Part shown: positions 28,751 to 37,934 of the stretch, one piece after another
Numbering within the stretch: the stretch's first letter is position 1
Layout of the letters: each line of letters begins with the position of its first letter
Assembly (NCBI GenBank): GCA_947476335.1
Contig: CANJQH010000003.1
Coordinates: 31,033 to 95,032, forward strand
Reading direction: 5' to 3'
Length of the DNA stretch: 64,000 nt
From: Anaerolineae bacterium
GTDB lineage: Bacteria; Chloroflexota; Anaerolineae; J036; Brachytrichaceae
Position numbers and translations under genes: made by a program
The notes under the pieces: model-generated
The model's database searches: none
Seen by the model: the letters and a program-made list of their open reading frames with translations, nothing else
Told to the model about the DNA's origin: nothing

Positions 28751-29524
28751 ATGTCTCAGCCTATTTACGATTCCTTCGCCCGCGTATACGATCTGCAGCA
28801 CAGCAACTACGCCGACGATCTGCCGCTGTATCTACAGCTGGCGCGCGAACTGGCACCCGGGCAGGCAGTGCTCGAACTTGGTGCTGGCAGCGGCCGAGTC
28901 ATGCTGCCCCTGCTGCGTGCCGGCCGCCGCGTCGTCGGCGTCGACGAATCGCCCGAAATGCTCGACATCGCGCGCGAACACATCGCCGCCCTCAGCACCG
29001 ACGCGGCGTCCTCTGAGCTGCACTGCGCCGACGCCCGCACGATCCGACTCGACGAGCGCTTTGGCATGGTCGTCATCGCACTGAATACGTTTTTGCACAA
29101 CCGCACGCGCGAAGACCAGCTCGCCACACTGCGCACCGCGCGCGAACATCTCGCACCCGGCGGCTTTCTCGTCGTCGACCTGCCACCGAACGACGAGCTC
29201 TCCTTCCAGCCCGACGACGACGATTATCAGATCGAGGCTACGCTCATCGATCCATCCACGCAAACCCGTATCACCAAATCCGTCGCCAGCAGCATTTTTT
29301 GGGCCACGCAGGAACAGGAACTCACCTACCGCATCGTCGAGGAGCGCGCCGGCCAGGAACATGAGCAGATCATCTCATTCCGCCTGCGCCATGTCTTTCG
29401 CTACGAAATGGATCTCCTGCTGCAGCTCGCCGGCTTCGACGAACCACGCTGGCTCGGCGATTACGTCATGAACGAATATGCCGACGACAGCGAACGTATG
29501 ATCTGCACAGCGCAGTGCCATTAA
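28751..29524 (+). CDS. Class I SAM-dependent methyltransferase
   Basis: This 257-residue protein has motif I VLELGAGSGRVMLPLL, motif II VVGVDESPEMLDIA, LHCADARTIRL, and FGMVVIALNTFLHN with GGFLVVDLPP further on. The start MSQPIYDSFA is preferred over an upstream frame that begins in repeat C. The substrate is not predictable. The stop lies 8 bases before the histidine kinase ATG, so the two are probably co-transcribed. Confidence 0.88.
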   Translation: MSQPIYDSFARVYDLQHSNYADDLPLYLQLARELAPGQAVLELGAGSGRVMLPLLRAGRRVVGVDESPEMLDIAREHIAALSTDAASSELHCADARTIRLDERFGMVVIALNTFLHNRTREDQLATLRTAREHLAPGGFLVVDLPPNDELSFQPDDDDYQIEATLIDPSTQTRITKSVASSIFWATQEQELTYRIVEERAGQEHEQIISFRLRHVFRYEMDLLLQLAGFDEPRWLGDYVMNEYADDSERMICTAQCH

Positions 29525-29532
29525 ATTTGCCC

Positions 29533-30987
29533 ATGGCGATTCGCACCAAACTCACCATCTGGTACACCAGCGTGCTCGCACTCGTGCTGATCGCATTCGG
29601 CGCCGGCATCTACGCGCTGCTGACGGTGCGCATCAACAGCCAGCTCGAAGCGAATCTGCGCCAGTCAGCCGACACCGTCTGGCCAGTGTTCTGGACGGCG
29701 GGCGTGCGCGTGCCCAGCCTCGACGAAACCAATCCGCTGATCGTGCCGCGGCCGGCGCAGGATCCGTTTCGCACCGCCGAAGTCTTTGTCGAAATTTTTG
29801 ACTCCAATGCCCGCGTCGTGGGCATCTCATCAAACCTCTTCGCCGACCAGCCCACAACCTATCGGGCACTCGATCAAAATGCGCTCGAACGGCTGCGCGC
29901 ATCAACCAATTCGTCTCAAACGGAAGTGTTCAGCATTATCCGCCCGAACACGCGCACGTCGCTCTACGTGCTGACCCGCACACAGTACGACATGAATAGT
30001 GAGCTGATCGGCTACCTGCAGGTCGCAATTTCACGCGAACCGCTCGAAAGCTCGCAGTACGATCTGCTCGTCTCGCTGCTCGTGCTCGGCACCGCCGGCC
30101 TCATCATCTCCGCAGTGCTCGGCGCCTTCCTCGCACGCCGCGCACTGCGCCCAGTCGACCGCATCACGCAGACGGCGCTGGCCATTTACCGCGCCGAAAA
30201 CCTCGGCCGCCGCGTGCCCGTCCCCAAAACCGAAGATGAGGTCGGCCGCCTGTCCGCCGCCTTCAACGAAATGCTCGATCGCCTGTCACGCCTGTTCAGC
30301 GCACAGCAGCGCCTCGTCGCCGACGTATCGCACGAAATGCGCACGCCGCTCACGGTCATCCGCGGCAACATTGATCTGCTGAACGCCATGGGCTGCGCCG
30401 ATCCAGAATCGCTCGACGCACTGCGCCGCGAAGCCGACCGCATGACGCGCATGGTGGGCGACCTGCTGCTGCTCTCGCAAGCCGACGCCGGCCAGCTCTC
30501 GATGCAGATCAAACCGACGCACCTGGCGCCGATCATCTCCGACGTCGAACGCAGCGGCCACGTGCTGGCCGGCGAACGCGTGCAGATAACCGCCGTCGTC
30601 GACCCCTCCATCGTGGTCGCCGTAGATTCAGACCGGCTGAAGCAGGTGCTGCTGAACCTGACCGACAACGCCATCAAGCACACGCCCGACGGCGGCAAGG
30701 TGCGATTGGAAGCTGCCGGTGTCTACAACGGCTTCGCACGCATTTCCATCATCGACACCGGCATCGGCATTCCCGAGGACGACGTGACACACGTATTCGA
30801 ACGCTTCTACCGCGTGGACAAATCCCGCTCACGCGAACGCGGCGGCGTCGGGCTCGGCCTCTCAATCGCGCAGAAAATCGTTGAAGCACACAAGGGCCGC
30901 ATCACCGTCAGCAGCAAACTCGGCGTCGGAACCACTTTCGACGTATACGTGCCCGTGGCTGAAATGACGGTGACGGACGACGAGTAA
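29533..30987 (+). CDS. Two-component sensor histidine kinase
   Basis: This 484-residue kinase has membrane segments at about 10-30 and 172-192 enclosing a periplasmic-type sensor of about 140 residues. A HAMP domain follows with RPVDRITQTALAI. The H-box is DVSHEMRTPLTVIRGN; the N, G1 and G2 boxes are DNAIKHT, DTGIGIPEDD and GVGLGLSIA. It would autophosphorylate on the His and pass phosphate to a response regulator, none of which is adjacent. The ATG at 29533 is preferred over a GTG at 29515 inside the preceding gene. Confidence 0.93.
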   Translation: MAIRTKLTIWYTSVLALVLIAFGAGIYALLTVRINSQLEANLRQSADTVWPVFWTAGVRVPSLDETNPLIVPRPAQDPFRTAEVFVEIFDSNARVVGISSNLFADQPTTYRALDQNALERLRASTNSSQTEVFSIIRPNTRTSLYVLTRTQYDMNSELIGYLQVAISREPLESSQYDLLVSLLVLGTAGLIISAVLGAFLARRALRPVDRITQTALAIYRAENLGRRVPVPKTEDEVGRLSAAFNEMLDRLSRLFSAQQRLVADVSHEMRTPLTVIRGNIDLLNAMGCADPESLDALRREADRMTRMVGDLLLLSQADAGQLSMQIKPTHLAPIISDVERSGHVLAGERVQITAVVDPSIVVAVDSDRLKQVLLNLTDNAIKHTPDGGKVRLEAAGVYNGFARISIIDTGIGIPEDDVTHVFERFYRVDKSRSRERGGVGLGLSIAQKIVEAHKGRITVSSKLGVGTTFDVYVPVAEMTVTDDE

Positions 30988-31149
30988 TGGTTGGCGACAA
31001 ACGAGTTATGGGGCGATCACAAATCCCACCGGTCTCTCGCATTCGTTCGAGATGACTGCGCCAACAGCTTTTTTTCGGCTCTCTATTTTCGGCTCGCTAT
31101 CAGCAGTTCAGCAGTCGTCGTTTTTCCCCTCAGGACTACAATCCCGCAC

Positions 31150-32307
31150 ATGGCCTCAATTTTCGACGAGCTTATCGACCGACGCGCTTCCGATGGCATC
31201 AAATGGCTGGCATACCCAGCCGATGTACTCCCCATGTGGGTGGCGGACATGGATTTCCGTTCGCCCGAACCTGTCATTCAGGCGCTGCGCGAGCGCGTCG
31301 AACATGGCGTCTTTGGTTATGCCGGTCCGCAGCCGTCGCTGATCAACGCCATCGTGGCATGGGCGGAATCACGCTACAGCTGGCAGATCAAACCCGAACA
31401 TATCGTGATGCTGCCGGGCCTGGTGAGCGGCCTGAACTCGGTGGTGCGCGCGTACGGCCACGTTGGCGACAGCACGATCATGCTTTCGCCGATCTACCCG
31501 CCGGTTTACAGCAGTGCATACGAACAGGGTCTGCGCCCGATCCTCGTGCCGATGCCGACAACGCGCACCGGCTCGACGCTGCGTTACGAAATCGATTTCG
31601 ACGCGTTCGAAAAAGCGATCACCCCGCGCACTACACTGATGATGTTGTGCCACCCGCACAACCCGATCGGCCGCGAATTCACACGTGAAGAGCTGCTGCG
31701 CCTGGGCGAAATTGCACTCAGGCACAACCTCACCATCTGCTCCGACGAAATCCACTGCGACCTGATGCTCGATGGTCGCAGCCACATCACGTTCGGGTCG
31801 CTCTCGCCGGAGCTGGCCGAACGCACCATCACGCTGATGGCTCCGAGCAAAACTTTCAACGTGCCCGGACTGGGCTGCAGTTTTGCCATCATTCCCAACC
31901 CACAGCTGCGCCAGCGGATGCAGAGCGCAATCAGCGGCATCCTGCCGCACGTGAACCTGATGGGCATGGTCGCCACCGAAGCAGCCTTCACCAAAGGCGA
32001 CGCCTGGCTGGCCGATCTGCAGGCGTATCTGACGGGCAACCGCGACGCGCTGGTGCAGTTCGTCACCGAGCACATGCCCGGCGTGGTCACCACCGTCCCT
32101 GAAGCGACCTACCTGGCGTTCCTCGATTTCCGTGAAGTTGGCCTTGGCAAGGACCCGTACGGGCATTTCCTGTCGAAGGCAAAGGTGGCGCTGAGCGGGG
32201 GGGCCGGCTTCGGCGCCGGCGGCGAGGGTTTCGCGCGCTTCAACTTCGGCTGCCCACGCAGCCTTATGCTCGAGGCGCTCGAGCGCATGGCAGCGGCGCT
32301 GCCCTGA
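31150..32307 (+). CDS. patB: MalY/PatB-family aminotransferase (cystathionine beta-lyase type)
   Basis: This 385-residue PLP enzyme of fold type I starts at MASIFDELIDRRASDGIKW; the open frame upstream has no similarity. It has MWVADMDFRSPEPV, the HNPIGR loop, SDEIHCDL with the PLP-binding Asp, and APSKTFNVPGL with the Schiff-base Lys. Members cleave cystathionine or cysteine to pyruvate, ammonia and a thiol in methionine metabolism. It is monocistronic with a strong terminator hairpin after it. The 160 bases before the ATG hold nothing recognisable. Confidence 0.88.
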   Translation: MASIFDELIDRRASDGIKWLAYPADVLPMWVADMDFRSPEPVIQALRERVEHGVFGYAGPQPSLINAIVAWAESRYSWQIKPEHIVMLPGLVSGLNSVVRAYGHVGDSTIMLSPIYPPVYSSAYEQGLRPILVPMPTTRTGSTLRYEIDFDAFEKAITPRTTLMMLCHPHNPIGREFTREELLRLGEIALRHNLTICSDEIHCDLMLDGRSHITFGSLSPELAERTITLMAPSKTFNVPGLGCSFAIIPNPQLRQRMQSAISGILPHVNLMGMVATEAAFTKGDAWLADLQAYLTGNRDALVQFVTEHMPGVVTTVPEATYLAFLDFREVGLGKDPYGHFLSKAKVALSGGAGFGAGGEGFARFNFGCPRSLMLEALERMAAALP

Positions 32308-32315
32308 ACTTGTCA

Positions 32316-32348
32316 AAGTAACCCGGCTTCTAAGAAGCCGGGTTACTT
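32316..32348. terminator. Bidirectional terminator between convergent genes
   Basis: AAGTAACCCGGCTTC pairs perfectly with GAAGCCGGGTTACTT around a 3-base loop. The stop of the deacetylase gene (32343-32345) lies inside the right arm. Confidence 0.85.
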
Positions 32349-33152
32349 GAGTGACATAACAACCGAATCCATGCGCCGAAACTGCGCACCGATCGACAAT
32401 CCGTGCTCGATGAAGCGCTCCAGCATGGCGACGCGATGCCCACGGCCGATCACCTGCGGATGCATCGCCACGGTCAGCACCCCATCAGGCACGTGCGCAT
32501 GCATGTAGTCGAGCTCACCCGCCCAGATTTCGAACACTTTACTCGGCGCAGACGTGCCATTGCGATACGGAGCAAAGTTGAACTGGAAATGCGGCCAGTC
32601 ATCCAGCTCAAAACACATCGGCATCTCCCACAACGCCGCCGGGCGCCCAACATGCAGCGGCTCGTGCTGGCTGACGCGGTCGCCGATCCGCGGCCGATAC
32701 GGCCGGTAATCATCGGCCATCAGCGACGAGTCGTAAGCAAAGCCAAATTCTTCGAGCAGTGCGAGCGTTACAGCCGAAAAATCAGCAGATGGCGATCGAA
32801 ACCCCTGCGGCGTCACACCGATGCGGCGTAACGAATCGAACGCACGCTCCATATCCGCACGCTCTTCAGCCGGCGTCTGCATGCTCGGATCGACGTGCGC
32901 CCACGAATGATGCGCAATTTCATGGCCATCTCGCAAAATCGCCTCGACCTCGGCTGGAAAAGATTCGATCGTATGGCCAGGGATGAAAAATGTGCAGGCG
33001 ATCTCGTAACGCCGCAGTAGTTCAAGCAACCGCGGCACTCCAACGCGCGCCCCATATTCGCCACGGGCAAGCATCGCTGGCGATGTGTTCGGATAGCTGA
33101 ACCAAACTGACAGCGCGTCAAAATCGAAGGTGAGACAAACGGTGGAAGACAT
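32343..33152 (-). CDS. Polysaccharide deacetylase (NodB domain)
   Basis: This 269-residue protein starts at MSSTVCLTFDFDAL; 17 upstream codons are open but translate a terminator hairpin. The NodB metal site is visible as TFDFDA (Asp), HEIAHHSWAHVDP (two His) and GFRSPSADFS with the catalytic-site Arg. Such enzymes remove N-acetyl or related amide groups from sugars; some act on allantoin or other small amides. No signal peptide is present, so a cytosolic small-molecule amidase of the PuuE type is an alternative. Confidence 0.85.
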   Translation of the reverse strand: MSSTVCLTFDFDALSVWFSYPNTSPAMLARGEYGARVGVPRLLELLRRYEIACTFFIPGHTIESFPAEVEAILRDGHEIAHHSWAHVDPSMQTPAEERADMERAFDSLRRIGVTPQGFRSPSADFSAVTLALLEEFGFAYDSSLMADDYRPYRPRIGDRVSQHEPLHVGRPAALWEMPMCFELDDWPHFQFNFAPYRNGTSAPSKVFEIWAGELDYMHAHVPDGVLTVAMHPQVIGRGHRVAMLERFIEHGLSIGAQFRRMDSVVMSLK

Positions 33153-33162
33153 AAGAGCCAAA

Positions 33163-33199
33163 CAAACAACCCCGACTTTTAAAAAGTCGGGGTTGTTTG
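33163..33199. terminator. Strong hairpin between the HU gene and the deacetylase
   Basis: CAAACAACCCCGACTTTT pairs with AAAAGTCGGGGTTGTTTG, an 18-bp stem with almost no loop. It follows the HU gene in the direction of transcription and lies 10 bases upstream of the deacetylase ATG. Confidence 0.8.
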
Positions 33200-33207
33200 G
33201 CAAGTGC

Positions 33208-33314
33208 CGTACCTACTCAGGCCATCCGATTTTCCAACGCGAAACACTCATTCGCGAAACACTCATTCGCGAAACACTCATTCGCGAAACACTCATTTAG
33301 GACTGAATAGTCAC
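33208..33314 (-). repeat. Element A copy 7, core replaced by tandem repeats
   Basis: Degenerate A ends surround four near-exact copies of the 15-bp unit CATTCGCGAAACACT (about 33236-33298), which is itself the inner A stem sequence. Confidence 0.8.
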
Positions 33315-33337
33315 CAAGTGCCTGAATAGTTGCAGTG

Positions 33338-34066
33338 TTAAAGCACCGCGTCTTTCAGCGCCTTGAGCGGACGCACAGCGATGCGCTTGCTGGCCTTCTT
33401 GGCTGCAATTGTAATTTCTTCACCCGTTGCCGGATTCCGACCCTTCTTCGCCGACTGTGCAGGTCGCGCACGCACCTGCAGCTTCAACAATCCAGGAAAC
33501 TGGAAGACGCCCGGTCCCTTCTTCCCCAGCTGCTGCTTGAGCACTTCATCAAGCGAATCAAGCACTGTGTTGACCTGAGCCTTCGTCAGGCCGGTCTTCT
33601 CACTCAACACAGCCGTAAGCTGTGATTTGTTGATTGGCTTGGCAGCGGCAGCGGCAGCGGCGGCCGGCTTGGCGGCGACGGCCGGCTTTGCAGCAGTAAC
33701 GGCCGGTTTGGCGGCGACAACTGACTTGGCGACAGCGGCGGCCGGCTTGGCGGCGACAACTGGCTTGGCGACAGCGGCGGCCGGTTTGGCGGCGACAACT
33801 GACTTGGCAGCAGCGGCGGCCGGCTTGGCAGCAGCGGCGGCCGGCTTGGCAGCAGCGGCAGCCGGCTTGGCGGCGACAACTGACTTGGCGACAGCGGCGG
33901 CCGGCTTTGCAGCGACAACTGACTTGGCGACAGCGGCGGCCGGCTTGGCGGCGACAACTGACTTGGCGACAGCGGCAGCCGGCTTGGCGGCGACAACTGG
34001 CTTGGCGACAGCGGCGGCCGACTTAGCAGCGACTGGCGCGGATTTCGCTTTTTTGGCGGTAGCCAT
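33338..34066 (-). CDS. HU-family DNA-binding protein with Ala/Lys/Pro repeat arm
   Basis: This 242-residue protein has a long low-complexity N-terminal arm (residues 1-145) built of AAKPAAAVAKSVV-type units and a C-terminal HU/IHF domain (about 148-242: NKSQLTAVLSEKTGLTKAQV, then RPAQSAKKGRNPATGEEITI). HU normally has about 90 residues. Here a histone H1-like basic arm precedes it, so it may compact the nucleoid. The second of two ATGs (34066) fits the GGAAGG ribosome-binding site (34076-34081) best. A hairpin terminator follows. Confidence 0.88.
   Translation of the reverse strand: MATAKKAKSAPVAAKSAAAVAKPVVAAKPAAAVAKSVVAAKPAAAVAKSVVAAKPAAAVAKSVVAAKPAAAAAKPAAAAAKPAAAAAKSVVAAKPAAAVAKPVVAAKPAAAVAKSVVAAKPAVTAAKPAVAAKPAAAAAAAAKPINKSQLTAVLSEKTGLTKAQVNTVLDSLDEVLKQQLGKKGPGVFQFPGLLKLQVRARPAQSAKKGRNPATGEEITIAAKKASKRIAVRPLKALKDAVL
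33640..34040 (-). repeat. In-gene repeat array encoding the Ala/Lys arm
   Basis: The units GGCGACAACTGACTTGGC and GGCAGCAGCGGCGGCCGGCT alternate about a dozen times. The array is in frame and probably variable in copy number. Confidence 0.88.
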
Positions 34067-34297
34067 GGTCATTTACCTTCCTTTTGGTTAAATTAGTCGA
34101 AGATAGTAACACAACTGCAGCGAAAAACACGCGGGGTGACACTTCAAATTATTTCTGCTCAAGCTTGGCAATCGCCTTGTCTCGTGAAATCCGCCTCCAT
34201 GCCAGCTTCGTCATTTCCAAATCGACTCCTCAGACTGACAAAACTGTCAGCCATTGTCAGAATGATCAATGCGTGAGCCTGCTACAAAAGCATTCTC

Positions 34298-35614
34298 ATG
34301 AATTCGATTGCACTGCTGCTCGCATACGCATTTCTCGGAACCCTCCTGGGGACGCTGCTTGGCCTAATCCCAGCAATGCACATCTACGCGGCCGCTGCCT
34401 TCGTCATCGCAGCGCCGGCCACGATTGACGTCCCTGCCGGCGCACCAGCATTTCTCTGCCTCGGCCTGTTGATCGGCTGGGCTTTCTCCAGCAACGTGCC
34501 CGCGATTTTTCTTTTCGCACCAGATGAAGGCGCCGCCACCGCAGTGCTGCCAGCGACGCGCATGCTTTTACAGGGGCGGGCCGAAATTGCACTCCGCATG
34601 CTCGTTGCCGGCGCGCTGGGCGGGCTGGCTGTGCTGCTCGCTCTCTCACCGATCGCAGACACAGTGCTGCGCCCACTACTGAAAATCATGCAACCACATA
34701 CGACATGGATGGTCATCGCCGCCCTCGTCTTTCTCGTCCTTGGTGAATGGCCTCGCGTCGATGAAACACATCCGACTCCATTGCGCAGGCTGGCCGCTGC
34801 ATGGGCTTACCTCGGCGCCGGCCAACTCACTTTCTGGTTGAGCGGCCTGCTCGGCCTTGTGCTCATGTACCGCAGCCCGCTTCCCATCGACGCCGCACAG
34901 CAAAATTTGCTGCCCGCCTTCACCGGCCTCTTCACACTGCCTGGCCTGCTGCAAATCACGCTCTTCGGCGCACAGCCGCCACCACAAATAAAACACGTCG
35001 AAGATCCATCCTTCGGCAGCTGGCTGCGCGGTGTGCTCATCGGGCTGGGCGGCGGCTTGTTCGCAGCTGTGCTGCCAGTCATCAGCGGCGGCATCGGCAG
35101 CCTGCTCGCTGGCCACGCCAGCGCTCAACGCGAAGAGCGCATCTTCCTCATCGCACAAGGTGCGTCACGCACAACGTACCTGACCGCCGGCTATCTGCTG
35201 CTTTTCCTGCCCGGCGTCGCCGTCGCGCGCGGCGGCATGAGCGCGCTGCTCATCACCCGCGATGCACCAGCCGGCTGGCAGATGTACTGGGCCGCAATCG
35301 GCGCAGCCGGAATCTGCGGCGCCACAGCAGCGATGCTCACACTGTTGTGCGGCGCCTTGTTCGCACGAACTGCGCACCGCCTGCCCGTGCGCAGCGTCGC
35401 CGTCATCGCTCTGCTCATCGCCCTCACCATCACCTGGATATTCACAGGCGCCGCCGGGCTGAGCGTAGCCGCCGTCGGCGCACTCATCGGCATGATTCCA
35501 GTCCTCGGCGGCGGCCGACGCATGAACGCACTCGGCGTCTTGCTCATTCCAATCTCATTGAACCTGACTGGTGTCGGCAGCAACGTGGCAAAATTTCTGG
35601 GTTTACTGTCATGA
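34298..35614 (+). CDS. TctA-like (DUF112) multi-pass permease
   Basis: This 438-residue membrane protein has ten or more hydrophobic segments. It has the GTLLGTLLGLIPAMH start that resembles the GxxxGxxPGxH loop of tripartite tricarboxylate transporter TctA and the related archaeal DUF112 proteins. An internal echo, GVLIGLGGGLFAAVLPVISGG, is seen near 245-265. No TctB or TctC binding protein is adjacent, so the DUF112-type single-component form is more likely. Its stop overlaps the start of the next gene (ATGA), so the 138-residue neighbour is coupled. Confidence 0.75.
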   Translation: MNSIALLLAYAFLGTLLGTLLGLIPAMHIYAAAAFVIAAPATIDVPAGAPAFLCLGLLIGWAFSSNVPAIFLFAPDEGAATAVLPATRMLLQGRAEIALRMLVAGALGGLAVLLALSPIADTVLRPLLKIMQPHTTWMVIAALVFLVLGEWPRVDETHPTPLRRLAAAWAYLGAGQLTFWLSGLLGLVLMYRSPLPIDAAQQNLLPAFTGLFTLPGLLQITLFGAQPPPQIKHVEDPSFGSWLRGVLIGLGGGLFAAVLPVISGGIGSLLAGHASAQREERIFLIAQGASRTTYLTAGYLLLFLPGVAVARGGMSALLITRDAPAGWQMYWAAIGAAGICGATAAMLTLLCGALFARTAHRLPVRSVAVIALLIALTITWIFTGAAGLSVAAVGALIGMIPVLGGGRRMNALGVLLIPISLNLTGVGSNVAKFLGLLS

Positions 35615-36027
35615 GCAAAGCAATTTTCGAAGGCCTCGTTTTCGACGAGCATAACCACTGCGCGCCGGTCGCCTACGTCGGCGCAGATCCGACCTACGTC
35701 ATCATTGAAGATGGATTTCGCTATCACGTCGACGCCCACACCGTAGACGAGCAAATCATCACCACCTTCCGCGCACAGGTTGCCAGCAATGAAGAGGAAA
35801 TCGGCGCAGGCGTGCTGCGCATGATGGGCAAAGACGACCTGTTCAGCAAGGCCGCCGTCATGTCGGCACTGAAAAATATAGACTCCGAGTTGAAACGCCT
35901 GCATGAAACCGGGCTGCCGACACAGGCGCGCGAATACCTCGGCATGATGGGCTTCCGCGTCACCATCAACCGACACGGTGACGTCGTCAACCTTGATATG
36001 CCTTCCGGCACAGCCGACGAAGAATAA
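35611..36027 (+). CDS. Conserved hypothetical protein coupled to the TctA-like permease
   Basis: I do not recognise a family for this 138-residue soluble protein. It begins with a beta-rich stretch (MSKAIFEGLVFDEHNHCAPVA, then VGADPTYVIIEDGFRYHVDA) and continues as helices with charged residues. It has no signal peptide. The ATGA overlap with the permease gene suggests coordinated production; a cytosolic partner or regulator is possible but unproven. Confidence 0.6.
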   Translation: MSKAIFEGLVFDEHNHCAPVAYVGADPTYVIIEDGFRYHVDAHTVDEQIITTFRAQVASNEEEIGAGVLRMMGKDDLFSKAAVMSALKNIDSELKRLHETGLPTQAREYLGMMGFRVTINRHGDVVNLDMPSGTADEE

Positions 36028-36280
36028 AATTCTCTGCCGTCCTTTCACGATAATTTCACGGCGATTTCACGGCGATTTCACGGCGATTTCACGGCAATGA
36101 CTCAGGCGGCTTTTCAATGCCCCTGTCCCGTGCCGCAGGAAAACGCCGAAGGCACTCGCAGCCCCACACACATCATCGGTTGGGGCATGCGGGTTACCAC
36201 AGCTCGTTTCATATCATTCACCCCCAACGCCAAGTGCACCAAAGCCTGAATCGCCTTGAGTAGGTGTATTGCCTTTCATA
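36028..36280. other. Intergenic region with an 11-bp tandem repeat
   Basis: The unit ATTTCACGGCG is present about four times at 36050-36098. The rest (36100-36280) holds no open frame with recognisable similarity and no clear RNA gene. Confidence 0.6.
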
Positions 36281-36392
36281 GTAACTACTCAGGCCCAAAT
36301 CAGTATTTCCCGCGAAACACACTATTCTCTCCCCCTTCGGGGGAGAGAATAGTGTGTTTCGCGTTGGAAAAATGGCTGGCCTGAGTAGTTAC
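36281..36392 (+). repeat. Element A copy 8 (long form)
   Basis: Perfect terminal inverted repeats and the TTCG-capped central stem. It ends 19 bases before the terC-like ATG. Confidence 0.95.
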
Positions 36393-36411
36393 CTTTCATA
36401 TAATCACACCC

Positions 36412-37179
36412 ATGCTAAGCGCTGAAAACCTAATTGCACTTATTACGCTGACCGTGCTCGAAATCGTCCTGGGCATCGACAACGTGATTTTCATCTCGAT
36501 TTTGTCCGGCAAGCTGCCGGCTGAACAACAGCCGCGCGCCCGCCAGGTGGGTCTCATACTCGCGCTCGGCACACGCGTGCTTCTGCTGCTTTCACTCAGC
36601 GCACTGGCACATCTGGAAACACCGCTCTTCACTCTGCCCTGGTCGTTCGGCAAGCACGATCGCCTCGACATCACGGCGCGTGATCTGGTGATGTTCGTCG
36701 GCGGCCTGTTCCTCATCTACAAGGCCACACACGAAATTCATGACAAACTCGAAGGCGAAGAAGGTGCCATCAGCACGCGCACAGCTGCCACTTTCGCCAG
36801 CGTCGTGACGCAGATCGCGCTACTGGATATCGTGTTCTCACTCGACTCAGTCATCACTGCAATCGGCATGGCCAACGAAATCGCCATCATGGTCGCCGCC
36901 GTCATCATCGCTGTGATCATCATGCTGTTCGCCTCCGGCGGCATCAGCAATTTTGTGAACCGCCACCCAACAGTCAAAATGCTGGCGCTGTCATTCCTGC
37001 TGCTGATCGGTGTCACGCTGCTGGTCGAGGCCGTGCACGTGGAAATTCCCAAGGCTTACGTATATTTCGCGATGGGCTTCTCAGTTTTCGTAGAAATGCT
37101 GAATCTTGCCTCACGACGCCGCACACATCCACCAGTGCAGCTGCATCAGTCGGTCGCCAAAGCCCCGCCAGCACCATAG
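36412..37179 (+). CDS. TerC-family membrane protein
   Basis: This 255-residue protein has about seven membrane segments and the family motifs VLEIVLGIDNVIFIS near the N-terminus and ALLDIVFSLDSVITAIG in the middle, with acidic residues in the membrane. TerC proteins are associated with tellurite resistance and, in several bacteria, with manganese export to load exoenzymes. No other ter genes are nearby, so a metal-export role is more likely than tellurite resistance. Confidence 0.9.
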   Translation: MLSAENLIALITLTVLEIVLGIDNVIFISILSGKLPAEQQPRARQVGLILALGTRVLLLLSLSALAHLETPLFTLPWSFGKHDRLDITARDLVMFVGGLFLIYKATHEIHDKLEGEEGAISTRTAATFASVVTQIALLDIVFSLDSVITAIGMANEIAIMVAAVIIAVIIMLFASGGISNFVNRHPTVKMLALSFLLLIGVTLLVEAVHVEIPKAYVYFAMGFSVFVEMLNLASRRRTHPPVQLHQSVAKAPPAP

Positions 37180-37213
37180 CGTTTTTTCGCGTCTGTATTA
37201 AAACTAACCGCTC

Positions 37214-37771
37214 ATGACTACAGCATCGAAGGGAGTTTGTATCTGGTTGACAGGCCTCAGCGGCGCCGGAAAAAGCACGATTGCACAGGCACTTCTGCCG
37301 CAGCTGCAAGCACACGGCCGAGCTGTGACGATGCTCGACGGTGATGTGGTGCGCACGCACCTGTCCAAAGGCCTTGGTTTCAGCCGGGAGGATCGCGACA
37401 CGAATGTGCTGCGCATCGGCTTCGTCGCAGGCGAAGTGCTGCGACACGGCGGCGTAGCCGTCTGCGCAGTGATCAGCCCATATCGCGCCGCGCGCGATGC
37501 CGTGCGCGCAGTGGTCAACAGCACAGCCCCGGACGCTCTCGGCGGCTTCGTGGAAGCGTTCGTCGCCACGTCAATCGAAGAATGCGAAAAGCGCGATGTC
37601 AAAGGTCTCTACGCACGCGCGCGGCGCGGTGAACTGACCGGCTTCACCGGCATCGACGATCCGTACGAAGCACCCTTGCACCCCGAAGTGATGCTCGATA
37701 CGATCGGCGCGTCGCCAGACGCATGCGCAGAAAAAATCGTGCGTTATTTGACACATATCGGGCGACTGTGA
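37214..37771 (+). CDS. cysC: Adenylylsulfate kinase
   Basis: This 185-residue kinase has the P-loop GLSGAGKST, the LDGDVVRTHLSKGLGFSREDRDTNVLRIGFVA substrate region, and VKGLYARARRGELTGFTGIDDPYE. It phosphorylates adenosine 5'-phosphosulfate to PAPS. No sulfate adenylyltransferase is adjacent, so PAPS for sulfation or assimilation would rely on genes elsewhere. It is co-oriented with the terC-like gene 34 bases upstream and may share its transcript. Confidence 0.94.
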   Translation: MTTASKGVCIWLTGLSGAGKSTIAQALLPQLQAHGRAVTMLDGDVVRTHLSKGLGFSREDRDTNVLRIGFVAGEVLRHGGVAVCAVISPYRAARDAVRAVVNSTAPDALGGFVEAFVATSIEECEKRDVKGLYARARRGELTGFTGIDDPYEAPLHPEVMLDTIGASPDACAEKIVRYLTHIGRL

Positions 37772-37857
37772 CACGGCTTTTGCAACTGGTACAACCCCCG
37801 CACACGCACGAGGAAGCTATGCACATTGCGAATGCGCTCGGCATGGGAATGGAAAAA

Positions 37858-37919
37858 GTAAAAAGTCAGAGCAGGCGTAAACGATGTTTCCACTGTTCAC
37901 TCCCGCTCTGACTTTTTAC
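37858..37919. repeat. Repeat D copy 2 hairpin
   Basis: GTAAAAAGTCAGAGC pairs with GCTCTGACTTTTTAC across a 32-base loop. It ends 15 bases from the tRNA-Pro 3' end and may terminate transcription from either side. Confidence 0.75.
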
Positions 37920-37934
37920 TATCTTACAAATCAG

